Of a DNA stretch of 6,428 bases, positions 1 through 5,848 are shown piece after piece. The notes beneath the pieces were generated by a model, which searched no databases, was not told the DNA's origin, and worked only from the letters and a program-made list of their open reading frames with translations. Numbering within the stretch: position 1 is the first letter of the stretch; the number at the start of each line of letters is the position of its first letter. The position numbers and the translations under genes are program-made. Source of the DNA: AV133 sp035567015 (GTDB lineage Bacteria > Verrucomicrobiota > Verrucomicrobiia > Chthoniobacterales > UBA10450); NCBI GenBank assembly GCA_035567015.1, contig DATMPQ010000293.1, positions 1-6,428 on the forward strand, written 5' to 3'.

Positions 1-567
1 ATGATGCGGGTGAAGGCACAGATGGCGGGCAAAAATTCCCGCCTGATCGGGCCGAATTGTCCCGGCATCATCACTCCGGGCGCGTGCAAGATCGGCATTA
101 TGCCGGGTTACATTCATAAACCGGGAAACGTGGGCGTGATCTCGCGCTCAGGCACGCTCACGTACGAGGCGGTGTGGCAATTGACGTCGCGCGGTCATGG
201 CCAATCGACCTGCATCGGCATCGGCGGCGACCCGATCGGCGGTTTGTCGCACCTCGACGCAGTCAAACTTTTCAATGAAGATAGATACACAGAAGCGATG
301 ATCCTGATCGGCGAGATCGGCGGATCTGCTGAAGAAGAAGCCGCAGCGTGGATTAAAAGCAATTGCAAGAAACCTGTCGCCGCTTTCATCGCCGGAATGA
401 CTGCGCCGCCAGGCCGTCGCATGGGTCATGCGGGCGCGATTGTGTCCGGCGGAAAGGGAACCGCCGCAGGAAAAATCTCAGCGCTCAAAGCCGCGGGAAT
501 TGCGGTTGCGGACACACCGGCGACAATGGCGGATACGTTAATTAAAAGAATGAAGGGCACGGAATGA
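1..567 (+). CDS. sucD: Succinyl-CoA synthetase alpha subunit (ADP/GDP-forming), C-terminal part; 5' end outside window
   Basis: This subunit of the TCA-cycle enzyme interconverts succinyl-CoA and succinate with formation of ATP or GTP, working with the beta subunit SucC in the cytoplasm. The 188 visible residues track the family closely: IGPNCPGIITPG (16-27), GVISRSGTLTYEA (45-57), the GIGGDPIGG loop (73-81), GEIGGSAEEEAAA (104-116), and the active-site loop RRMGHAGAIVSGGKG (139-153). His143 there is the phosphohistidine position (about His246 in E. coli). The family is about 290 residues long, so roughly 100 N-terminal residues, including most of the CoA-binding Rossmann domain, lie upstream. 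The ATG at base 1 is therefore an internal codon, not the start. The stop TGA overlaps the ATG of the citrate synthase gene. sucC would be expected just upstream, but this cannot be seen. Confidence 0.96.
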   Translation: MMRVKAQMAGKNSRLIGPNCPGIITPGACKIGIMPGYIHKPGNVGVISRSGTLTYEAVWQLTSRGHGQSTCIGIGGDPIGGLSHLDAVKLFNEDRYTEAMILIGEIGGSAEEEAAAWIKSNCKKPVAAFIAGMTAPPGRRMGHAGAIVSGGKGTAAGKISALKAAGIAVADTPATMADTLIKRMKGTE

Positions 568-1688
568 CTTCCCGCGGACTTGAGGGCGTCGTCGCGAACA
601 CCACGCGGTTGAGCGACGTCATTGGCGACAAAGGCCAACTCATTTACTGCGGCTACGATATCAACGAGCTGGCCGGGAAAGTCAGTTACGAGGAAGTTGT
701 TTATCTTCTTTGGAACAACAAGCTGCCGAATCGCAAAGAACTCGAGGGCTTTGTGAATCAACTGCGTAGTCAGCGAAATTTGCCCGAGGGCGTTGTCGAT
801 TTTATCAAGGCCGCGCCGAAGAATGCTGCGCCCATGGATGTGATTCGCACCGGCGTATCGATGCTCGGCCTTTACGATCCAAACATCCGCAAGGAAGCGA
901 CGGTCGAGATGGGCAAGCAACGCGCCCGCAGCATTACGGCAAAGATCGGCGTGATCGCGGCGTATTTTCATCGGGCGCGAAACAGTCAGCCGCTGCCACC
1001 GGTGCGCGAAGATTTAAGTGAGGCGGCGCATTTTCTTTACTTAATGACCGGTGAACCGCCGAGCAAAGAAGCGGCCGACACGCTGGATGTGGCCTTTGTC
1101 TTGCACGCCGATCACGGGACGAATGCGTCCACCTTTAGCGCCCGCGTCACGATCTCCACCCTGAGCGACATGTATTCCGCGATCACATCGGCGATCGGAA
1201 CGTTGAAGGGTCCATTACATGGTGGTGCGAACGAAGAGGTCATTCACATGCTCAAGGAGATCGGAAGTGAAGACAAAGTGGACGCGTACATCGACAAGCA
1301 ACTCGCGCAGAAAAAGAAAATCATGGGCATCGGGCATCGCGTTTATAAAACACTCGACCCGCGGGCGCCGCATCTGCGCGCCATGGCGATAAAGCTGAGC
1401 GAAAAGATCGGCGAGCCGAAGTGGATTCGGATGAGCGGACGGATCGCCGAGTTGATGAAGCAGAAAAAGAACTTAAACGCGAACGTGGACTTTTATTCCG
1501 CAACCGTTTACTACTCGTTAGGCATTCCGACCGATCTTTTCACGCCAGTTTTTGCGATTGCACGAACCGCCGGCTGGACTGCGCACGTGCTCGAGCAGCT
1601 CGAAGACAATCGACTTTATCGCCCGCTGAGCGAATACGTGGGCGAACCGGTCGGTAAAAAGGTCGTGCCGATCGACGAGCGACCCTAA
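564..1688 (+). CDS. gltA: Citrate synthase (short, type I-like)
   Basis: The enzyme condenses acetyl-CoA and oxaloacetate to citrate and CoA, the entry step of the TCA cycle. The 374-aa protein has the length of the short dimeric type found in Gram-positives and archaea, not the roughly 430-aa NADH-regulated proteobacterial type. It opens with RGLEGVVANTTRLSDVIGD, the expected N-terminus, which supports the ATG start. Catalytic residues are in place: His219 in GPLHGGANE, His258 in GIGHRVYK and Asp309 in NANVDFYSA. The oxaloacetate-side motifs HADHGTNASTF (181-191), ARTAGW (333-338) and LYRP (351-354) are also present. The ATG overlaps the sucD stop in an ATGA arrangement, with a Shine-Dalgarno-like GAAGGG at 552-557, which suggests translational coupling. 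A 2-methylcitrate synthase (PrpC) has a similar sequence and cannot be excluded, but linkage to sucD favours the TCA role. Confidence 0.95.
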   Translation: MTSRGLEGVVANTTRLSDVIGDKGQLIYCGYDINELAGKVSYEEVVYLLWNNKLPNRKELEGFVNQLRSQRNLPEGVVDFIKAAPKNAAPMDVIRTGVSMLGLYDPNIRKEATVEMGKQRARSITAKIGVIAAYFHRARNSQPLPPVREDLSEAAHFLYLMTGEPPSKEAADTLDVAFVLHADHGTNASTFSARVTISTLSDMYSAITSAIGTLKGPLHGGANEEVIHMLKEIGSEDKVDAYIDKQLAQKKKIMGIGHRVYKTLDPRAPHLRAMAIKLSEKIGEPKWIRMSGRIAELMKQKKNLNANVDFYSATVYYSLGIPTDLFTPVFAIARTAGWTAHVLEQLEDNRLYRPLSEYVGEPVGKKVVPIDERP

Positions 1689-1726
1689 TTTCGCCGGCGT
1701 GCCAAGTTGCTCGAAGTAACACATCG

Positions 1727-1951
1727 ATGAAGCGCATTCTTCTCATCGGCCTGGGCCGTTGGGGCGCGAATCAATCCATCGCCGGAAGTATCATCATGTG
1801 TCTTTATTTCATCTTCCGGTGAGACCCGGTTGGAATTCTTGCCTATCTGCCGAATTCGTTTATCTACATTCGCAATCTGGCCCTGATTCGCCGCCGCAAG
1901 TTCGCGCTCACCGCGGCCGTGCCGTCACAGCGACCGCGAGAATTGAGTTAG
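1727..1951 (+). pseudogene. Degraded LAB_N (lipid A biosynthesis N-terminal-like) membrane protein fragment with in-frame TGA
   Basis: Reading from the ATG at 1727 gives 31 codons, then TGA (1820-1822), then 42 more codons in the same frame to TAG (1949-1951). The parts flanking the TGA, SIAGSIIMCLYFIFR and then DPVGILAYLPNSFIYIRN, match the C-terminal half of the LAB_N domain (PF07578). That half normally reads roughly G-S-hydrophobic-Y-x-x-x-R-R-D-P-V, then a hydrophobic stretch ending Y-x-R-N. The TGA sits where an Arg codon (CGA) is expected, so one C-to-T change explains it. The domain's first half, with its usual F-x-x-Q-W and P-x-x-F-W motifs, is not found in any frame upstream. The first 15 residues (MKRILLIGLGRWGAN) instead look like an unrelated nucleotide-binding N-terminus, possibly a deletion junction. 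I infer a truncated, nonfunctional relic. Two very short functional peptides are less likely. Confidence 0.6.
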
Positions 1952-1965
1952 AGAAAAGTAACTCA
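1944..1965. terminator. Weak hairpin between convergent gene ends
   Basis: Arms 1944-1950 (TGAGTTA) and 1959-1965 (TAACTCA) form a perfect 7-bp stem around an 8-nt loop. The structure overlaps the TAG ending the LAB_N relic and the TGA ending the M48 protease. It is AT-rich and has no clear T-tract on either strand, so a bidirectional terminator role is only a guess from its position. Confidence 0.25.
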
Positions 1966-3309
1966 CGGCTGCGTTTGCGTCCCGGTCGCTGCGCCGCCTG
2001 AATCGAGATCTCCCGTCGGCAAATGCGCCGCTTTCCAATCCATCGCCATGCGAATCCGCGCCCGGCCACTTGGATGGTCGAAGAAAATAAATTCCTCGAG
2101 CGGCCCCGGATTGAGCTTGCGATAAACGCCGAGTTTGAGCGCAACTTTCGCCATGCCGTCGGCTTCGCGCGCGGTGTTGATTCCGAAAGCGTCCGCCTCG
2201 CGTTCCGTCGCCCGTGTCACCGTGTTATTCAAAGGGGTCAGAACAAAAGAGAACGCACTCAAGATAAGCGCAAGCAGGGGTAAGCCCGCGGGATCGGCGA
2301 TGCCGCGAACTCCCCACCGATCTCCCCAGCGTCGGACCGCACTTTCGAAAAGCGCACGCGTGAGAGCAAATCCGACCAGGAAAAAAATACCGAAGTAGAG
2401 CGTCAACGTGATGCCGTGGTTGAGAACGTAATGGCCCATTTCGTGCGCCATCACCGCGCGTATTTCCGGAAGCGTGCATTGCTTGAGAAGATTATCGTTC
2501 AGCGCAATTCGCGTTGTCCCGAGAAATCCGGCGACGTTCGCGCTTATCCTTGTTGTCTGTCGTGACGCATCGACTTGGAAAACTTGCGTCACCGGAATTT
2601 CATTCGCACGTGCCATCGCGAGAATCGGGTCCCGGATCGCCGGGTCCTCGATCGGTTTGTAAGTGTTAAAAAGCGGTTCGATGTAAAGCGGCGCAATAAA
2701 ATTGCCGATCAATGAAAAAATTACGGCTACGATTGTGCCCCAAATCCACCATGCTCGCGGCAGGCGCCGGAAGACCGCGTAAAGGGCGATGAGCAGAATC
2801 GCGCCTGCCACCAGCGTCACGCCGAGGCCGATCAACTCTTCGCGAAACCACTGCCCGAAGTTTTGTGTGGCCATACCGTATTGGTGTTCGCGAAAAAAGT
2901 GTTCGTAGGCGTTGAGCGGAGAGGTGAGAATCCAAGCGAGTATGAAATAAGGAATGGCATAGAAGACAACCTGCACGGCCTTGAAGCCTGTCGCGCGCTC
3001 CGCGAACTCGCGCAGCCGCGCCGAGATGCGCGATTGTAGAAGAAAGATCGAGATGGCCACGATGACCAGGAAGTTCCAAAGAATCAGCCAATAACCGCCT
3101 TCGAAATAAGCGTCTGACTTTGCCCGTTTATCGGAGGGAACGGTGGCCAGCCATGCTTGTGTCGCCGCGGCCGGATCGAACGATTTTGCCTTCTCGACTG
3201 AAGCCGGGACCGAGGAGGTTGGCGCCGGAGTTTCCAGCGCACGGGCTGCGCCTGGCATTGCGAAGATGAGGCAAGCCGCCAACCTCGATAATATCAATCG
3301 GTTGATCAT
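1963..3309 (-). CDS. M48 family membrane zinc metallopeptidase (Ste24/CAAX protease-like)
   Basis: This predicted integral-membrane zinc endopeptidase is Ste24-like. Eukaryotic relatives process prenylated CAAX proteins; bacterial members are usually linked to membrane or envelope protein turnover, and the substrate here is unknown. The 448-aa protein begins with a signal-like segment (1-24, ending AARA). Hydrophobic spans follow at about 73-92, 112-130, 160-181, 187-208, 299-320 and 341-358. The zinc motif is HEMGH (289-293) inside MAHEMGHYVLNHG, and the third ligand is expected at Glu369 in ATEREADAFG (367-376). The Ste24-type stretch RISANVAGFLGTTRIALND (254-272) precedes it, and the C-terminus has the usual FFDHPSGRARI (409-419). 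Length and domain order fit an intact gene. The start ATG is preceded by an AT-rich leader without a recognisable Shine-Dalgarno sequence. It is transcribed away from the 3627 gene and convergent with the TCA genes, so it is probably monocistronic. Confidence 0.92.
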   Translation of the reverse strand: MINRLILSRLAACLIFAMPGAARALETPAPTSSVPASVEKAKSFDPAAATQAWLATVPSDKRAKSDAYFEGGYWLILWNFLVIVAISIFLLQSRISARLREFAERATGFKAVQVVFYAIPYFILAWILTSPLNAYEHFFREHQYGMATQNFGQWFREELIGLGVTLVAGAILLIALYAVFRRLPRAWWIWGTIVAVIFSLIGNFIAPLYIEPLFNTYKPIEDPAIRDPILAMARANEIPVTQVFQVDASRQTTRISANVAGFLGTTRIALNDNLLKQCTLPEIRAVMAHEMGHYVLNHGITLTLYFGIFFLVGFALTRALFESAVRRWGDRWGVRGIADPAGLPLLALILSAFSFVLTPLNNTVTRATEREADAFGINTAREADGMAKVALKLGVYRKLNPGPLEEFIFFDHPSGRARIRMAMDWKAAHLPTGDLDSGGAATGTQTQP

Positions 3310-3626
3310 GCGGCATTAAATAAAGAAATCATCGCGAGAATAAAAGCGTCGCGTGCGGATCGACGAAACGTTCGAGGCTTCCCGCGCGTCGCTAGTTTCC
3401 AAAATCATGAAGCACAGAATCTGGATCGACGATCCTTGGCGCACGCTCAATTTCTTTCGCACGCGAATCGCTTCCAATGAAGTGAGCCGATCGCCGGAGC
3501 CCAGCGCAAAGCGCCGGCGTTTCCACTATCGACATCCACCACAACGAAGCCGCTGTGAGATTGAGCGGGGATCGACGGCGCGTCATTACGCTGGACGAAC
3601 AAGGTCGCTCAGCACAAACTCGATTC
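3310..3626. other. Divergent intergenic region, no gene called
   Basis: These 317 nt separate the start of the minus-strand M48 protease from the start of the + strand secreted protein, so both promoters should lie here. The first about 35 nt next to the protease start are AT-rich (TATTTAAT-like on the minus strand about 8-14 nt before its ATG), but I cannot assign a convincing -35/-10 pair for either gene. Short open frames exist on both strands (for example minus 3392-3688). None resembles a protein I recognise, and the longest overlap the downstream gene. From 3486 the frame of the downstream gene stays open, so a longer N-terminus is formally possible. Confidence 0.5.
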
Positions 3627-3983
3627 ATGAAAATGCTTGCGTTGTTCGTTTGCGCATCTTTGGTGGGAGGGAGCGCAGGTCTGCACAAGGCGGAAGCCGA
3701 AACTGCGGATGTTGCTCGTTACGGACCTTATCCTGCGAATTACAAAGAAATCGTGACCAAATGGCTAGAAACCCAGCTTGTCGATTCGGGCAGCGCGCGC
3801 ATTGAATGGAATGGCGACCCAAGACCGGCAGACTTGGGGACGAAGGGCGAGCATCTCTACGGTTATCTGGTCAAGTTCACAGTCAACGCCCGCAATCGCT
3901 TCGGGACCTACACCGGCAAGCAGGCGCATGGCGCGTTGATTCGTAACGGCGAAGTGATCAAAGGCGTAGGCTTTGGCTATTAA
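3627..3983 (+). CDS. Small secreted protein of unknown function
   Basis: I do not recognise a named family for this 118-aa protein. It starts with a typical Sec signal peptide: MKMLALFVCASLVGG followed by a likely cleavage after HKAEA (residue 24). That is why I prefer the ATG at 3627 over the in-frame GTG at 3555, which would bury the signal 24 residues inside. The mature part is about 94 residues, soluble-looking and rich in aromatic and basic residues, with no cysteine. Features include YGPYPANYKEIV (32-43), SARIEW (56-61), and a glycine- and aromatic-rich end with KFTVNARNRFGTYTGKQ (83-99), GALIRNGEVIKG and GFGY. The even, motif-like character suggests a conserved periplasmic or envelope fold. 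It is followed with no gap by the 155-aa membrane protein gene (TAA then ATG), implying one operon and perhaps a joint role. No Shine-Dalgarno sequence is evident. Confidence 0.75.
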   Translation: MKMLALFVCASLVGGSAGLHKAEAETADVARYGPYPANYKEIVTKWLETQLVDSGSARIEWNGDPRPADLGTKGEHLYGYLVKFTVNARNRFGTYTGKQAHGALIRNGEVIKGVGFGY

Positions 3984-4451
3984 ATGAAAAACTCAGAACT
4001 TGATCGTCGATCTAACACGTCGGGCCAGGGACTCGTCGTTGTGATTATTTTGCTCGCGATAATCGCTGGCGGGGTCTGGTGGCTCTTCAATAACAAACAG
4101 ACAATGGACCGTGAGATGCGGACCTTCGGCCGGGAAATGATTCAGCGGCTCACTGTAAATCGTGACGGCGCGTTTTTCGCCGACCATCTGAGCCCGCAAG
4201 CCAGGCTGGACAATCCGCCGTCGCAACAACAATACATCATATCGAAGTTGCAGGAACTGGGCGTCCCCGCACAACCAATTAAGATCGATGAGAATATCAC
4301 ATGGGAGTCGCATTTTTTCGAACCCAAAGGTTTCTTTACCGCCCATCTGATTTATCCCGCGCAGACTGCGACACTCCAAATTGCCGTTTCCCATCCAGTG
4401 AGCAAATGGCAGCTGGATAACATCACCATGACCTGGAACCAACCGCGGTAG
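3984..4451 (+). CDS. Single-pass membrane protein of unknown function
   Basis: This is a 155-aa protein with a short polar N-terminus (1-16), one strong transmembrane helix (about 17-35, GLVVVIILLAIIAGGVWWLF) and an approximately 118-residue domain that should face the periplasm. The soluble part begins with a charged, probably helical segment (MDREMRTFGREMIQRL, 41-56). Alternating hydrophobic stretches follow, with WESHFFEPKGFFTAHLIYP (107-125) and, near the C-terminus, KWQLDNITMTW (141-151), a pattern reminiscent of small mixed alpha/beta domains. I cannot name a family. Its ATG directly abuts the TAA of the preceding secreted-protein gene, so translation is probably coupled. The hydrophobic helix superficially resembles a type IV prepilin, but the Glu5 and the processing-site context are missing. 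The gene ends 3 nt before an inverted-repeat element. Confidence 0.75.
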   Translation: MKNSELDRRSNTSGQGLVVVIILLAIIAGGVWWLFNNKQTMDREMRTFGREMIQRLTVNRDGAFFADHLSPQARLDNPPSQQQYIISKLQELGVPAQPIKIDENITWESHFFEPKGFFTAHLIYPAQTATLQIAVSHPVSKWQLDNITMTWNQPR

Positions 4452-4454
4452 CGG

Positions 4455-4540
4455 TCAAGGAGCGGCGGTCTCCAGTCCGCCGTCTTAAAGAAACGCGGCT
4501 TGCCGCCCGATTCGGCGGACTAGAGACCGCCGCTCCTTGA
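4455..4540. repeat. Inverted pair of 28-bp palindromic arms (REP/BIME-like element)
   Basis: Arms 4455-4482 and 4513-4540 are inverted copies, 27 of 28 positions complementary, with the single mismatch at C4473/A4522. Each arm is itself a small hairpin with a 6-bp stem, CGGCGG/CCGCCG: 4463-4468 with 4477-4482, and 4513-4518 with 4527-4532. The 30-nt spacer holds a further GCGGC/GCCGC hairpin (4495-4499 with 4502-4506). This hairpin-in-each-half layout between convergent genes is the arrangement of bacterial interspersed mosaic elements. Whether it recurs elsewhere in the genome cannot be seen here. It could act as a bidirectional transcription barrier. It overlaps the last 21 nt of the minus-strand NUDIX gene. 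Confidence 0.85.
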
Positions 4541-5155
4541 GAACAGAAGCAAGCGCTCGAGTGAATCAACACAAATCTGCGACCAGGTCTCAAGCAATTC
4601 GCGACGTTTGAGCAACTCGTCTTTGCCGACAAACGCCAATTTGGTGATCATCCTTTCGCGCTTCTCCACTTTCGACTCGGCCAGTTTGAAGATATGAACG
4701 ATGCCGAGATGAACTCGCCCCACTTCAGTCGTGTCGTCGTTTAACAACGCCGCTACGCGATTTTGAAACTTCGCAAGCAAATGGATTTCTTCGTGAACCT
4801 CACGCTCAACCACTCGGTTATAGTGTTCCTCGTCAAGATTAAACAGACCTGCATCGGCGTCGTTCAAATGCCCGCCGATTCCGATCGATCCTTTCGCCAC
4901 CAGGCGCTGCTCACCCGCTTCTTTTCCCCGCACGTAATACAAAACCTTGTTCTCAAAGACCAGCAACGCGTAGGGAATGATTTGTTTGTGCGTTGGGTCC
5001 TGCTCCGCCTGAGCGCGCGGCAGGAAAAAATTGTTCCCGCGCGAAAGAATCGCGTTCAAATATTTTTCTGGCTCGAAGTTTAGTCCGTGAAAACTTCCCA
5101 GCTGGTCCAACAAACTGCGTTTGATGACCAGGATGTTTTCTTCGGGTGGGTTCAT
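4520..5155 (-). CDS. NUDIX-fold predicted phosphoesterase (MutT-like, COG4112 type)
   Basis: This is a likely cytoplasmic NUDIX hydrolase cleaving a nucleoside-diphosphate-linked or similar phosphoanhydride; the substrate is unknown. In the 211-aa protein the core strand IIPYALLVFENKVLYYVRG (59-77) is followed by GIGGHLND (92-99) and the helix carrying the metal-binding signature REVHEEIHLL (118-127). The spacing is G103-x6-E110-x7-REVxEE, one residue longer than the classical GX5EX7REUXEEXGU box, and His125 stands where Gly is usual. That fits the divergent family annotated as predicted MutT-type phosphoesterases. The second half has LGIVHIFKL (150-158) and a helical C-terminus. The start ATG lies 17 nt after the stop of the PagL-like gene, so the two are probably co-transcribed. 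The final residues SRSGGL and the TAG stop are encoded by the right arm of the palindromic repeat. Confidence 0.85.
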   Translation of the reverse strand: MNPPEENILVIKRSLLDQLGSFHGLNFEPEKYLNAILSRGNNFFLPRAQAEQDPTHKQIIPYALLVFENKVLYYVRGKEAGEQRLVAKGSIGIGGHLNDADAGLFNLDEEHYNRVVEREVHEEIHLLAKFQNRVAALLNDDTTEVGRVHLGIVHIFKLAESKVEKRERMITKLAFVGKDELLKRRELLETWSQICVDSLERLLLFSRSGGL

Positions 5156-5172
5156 AAAAATTCAAGGAAATG

Positions 5173-5784
5173 TCAGAACGAATATGTCACCCCGATCTGC
5201 GGCCCAATGAGATTCAGGCTCGGGTTCGGATCGGTCTGGCCACCGTTTGAGAGATGTTGATAAAGAACGCCGACGTCGATCTTCCAACTTTCGTTCACGC
5301 TGTAGGAAACGCCGGCCGCAGTTAAAATGTTGAACGTAAAATCCTGTCCTTGTCCGCCGGGAATGTTTGGGTGGCTGTCGATCCAACCCAAACCTAGTCC
5401 GCCGGAAATGTACGGATTCAGGCGCCTGCCGGGTTGAACGAAGTTGTAACGCCCGCCGAAGTTAAGTCCGAAATAATGATTCTCGATGCCGCGAAAAATC
5501 GGTTCCGCGATTGCGCTGACGTAAAACTGCTGATAACCGCGGATCCAGCTCTCACTTTTCACCACTCCCCAACGAACGCGTCCCGTCACAAAGAGAGCGC
5601 CGATTTCATAATTGCGCGGTGGATTTATGACACCGAACAAATAGCCGGATTGGAACGCGAGTTCGAACCGTTGCGGGTTGAATTCATCAGCCGGCGCCTC
5701 GCCGCTCGGTACTGGCAAGCCCGTGAACGCTTGCGGGCATGCGCAGAGAAGCGCGAAAGCAGAAAAGGCGAGGAGCATTTTCAT
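5173..5784 (-). CDS. PagL-like lipid A 3-O-deacylase / acyloxyacyl hydrolase family outer-membrane protein
   Basis: This is a predicted outer-membrane beta-barrel of the PagL/acyloxyacyl hydrolase family (PF09411), whose studied members remove the 3-O acyl chain from lipid A. The 203-aa form begins with a signal peptide, MKMLLAFSAFALLCAC. Cys16 in LCAC could be a lipobox, but ordinary signal cleavage is as likely. Amphipathic strands rich in aromatics and glycine follow, such as GGRYNFVQPGRRLNPYISGG (110-129), and the protein ends with the barrel-type terminal Phe in GVTYSF. The diagnostic motif is YQHLSNGGQTDPNP (175-188): His177 and Ser179 match the catalytic His and Ser of Pseudomonas PagL. 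The third catalytic residue, a Glu 12 positions after that Ser, is Asn191 here. The start at 5784 puts the signal peptide at the N-terminus. An in-frame TTG at 5820 with AGGAG ahead of it would add 12 residues. The open frame extends to 5901 but would run into the upstream gene. Confidence 0.82.
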   Translation of the reverse strand: MKMLLAFSAFALLCACPQAFTGLPVPSGEAPADEFNPQRFELAFQSGYLFGVINPPRNYEIGALFVTGRVRWGVVKSESWIRGYQQFYVSAIAEPIFRGIENHYFGLNFGGRYNFVQPGRRLNPYISGGLGLGWIDSHPNIPGGQGQDFTFNILTAAGVSYSVNESWKIDVGVLYQHLSNGGQTDPNPSLNLIGPQIGVTYSF

Positions 5785-5809
5785 TCGAGAATCTCTAGCG
5801 GCGATGTAC

Positions 5810-5848
5810 GACCGTCGCAAACTTTCTCCTGAGAGAACGGCGACGGTC
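5810..5848 (-). promoter_or_regulatory. Nested hairpin spanning a stop codon and a candidate Shine-Dalgarno
   Basis: Perfect 9-bp inverted arms GACCGTCGC (5810-5818) and GCGACGGTC (5840-5848) enclose a second 5-bp stem (5824-5828 with 5833-5837) closing a 4-nt loop. On the minus strand the structure covers part of the pseudouridine synthase stop (5847-5849). It also contains AGGAG (5826-5830), placed 5 nt before a TTG (5818-5820) in frame with the PagL-like gene. No T-run follows, so it is not a standard terminator. An mRNA structure influencing translation of the next gene is possible but inferred. Confidence 0.4.

Noticed and set aside
1..3. ATG at the first base as the sucD start
   Set aside because: Family alignment shows about 100 residues of the CoA-binding domain should precede it, so it is an internal Met codon cut by the window edge.
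426..971. Long open frame on the minus strand across the sucD/citrate synthase junction
   Set aside because: It is antisense to two clearly identified enzymes and has no recognisable motif; it is a by-product of GC-rich codon use.
1820..1822. TGA recoded as selenocysteine or another amino acid
   Set aside because: TGA is used as a normal stop for sucD, the M48 protease and others here. No SECIS-like structure was identified, and the expected residue is Arg.
2666..3091. 141-residue open frame on the minus strand within the M48 protease
   Set aside because: It is a shifted frame of the protease, arginine/leucine/histidine rich, with no family resemblance.
3392..3688. 98-residue minus-strand frame in the divergent intergenic region
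   Set aside because: It overlaps the signal-peptide coding start of the + strand gene, has no recognised motif and has no ribosome-binding signal.
3984..4090. Type IV prepilin N-terminus in the 155-aa protein
   Set aside because: The hydrophobic helix is similar, but the conserved Glu at +5 and a proper prepilin peptidase site are lacking.
3993..4442. 149-residue minus-strand frame antisense to the 155-aa membrane protein
   Set aside because: The + strand frame has a clear transmembrane helix, abuts the preceding gene and has a natural composition; the antisense frame shows none of these.
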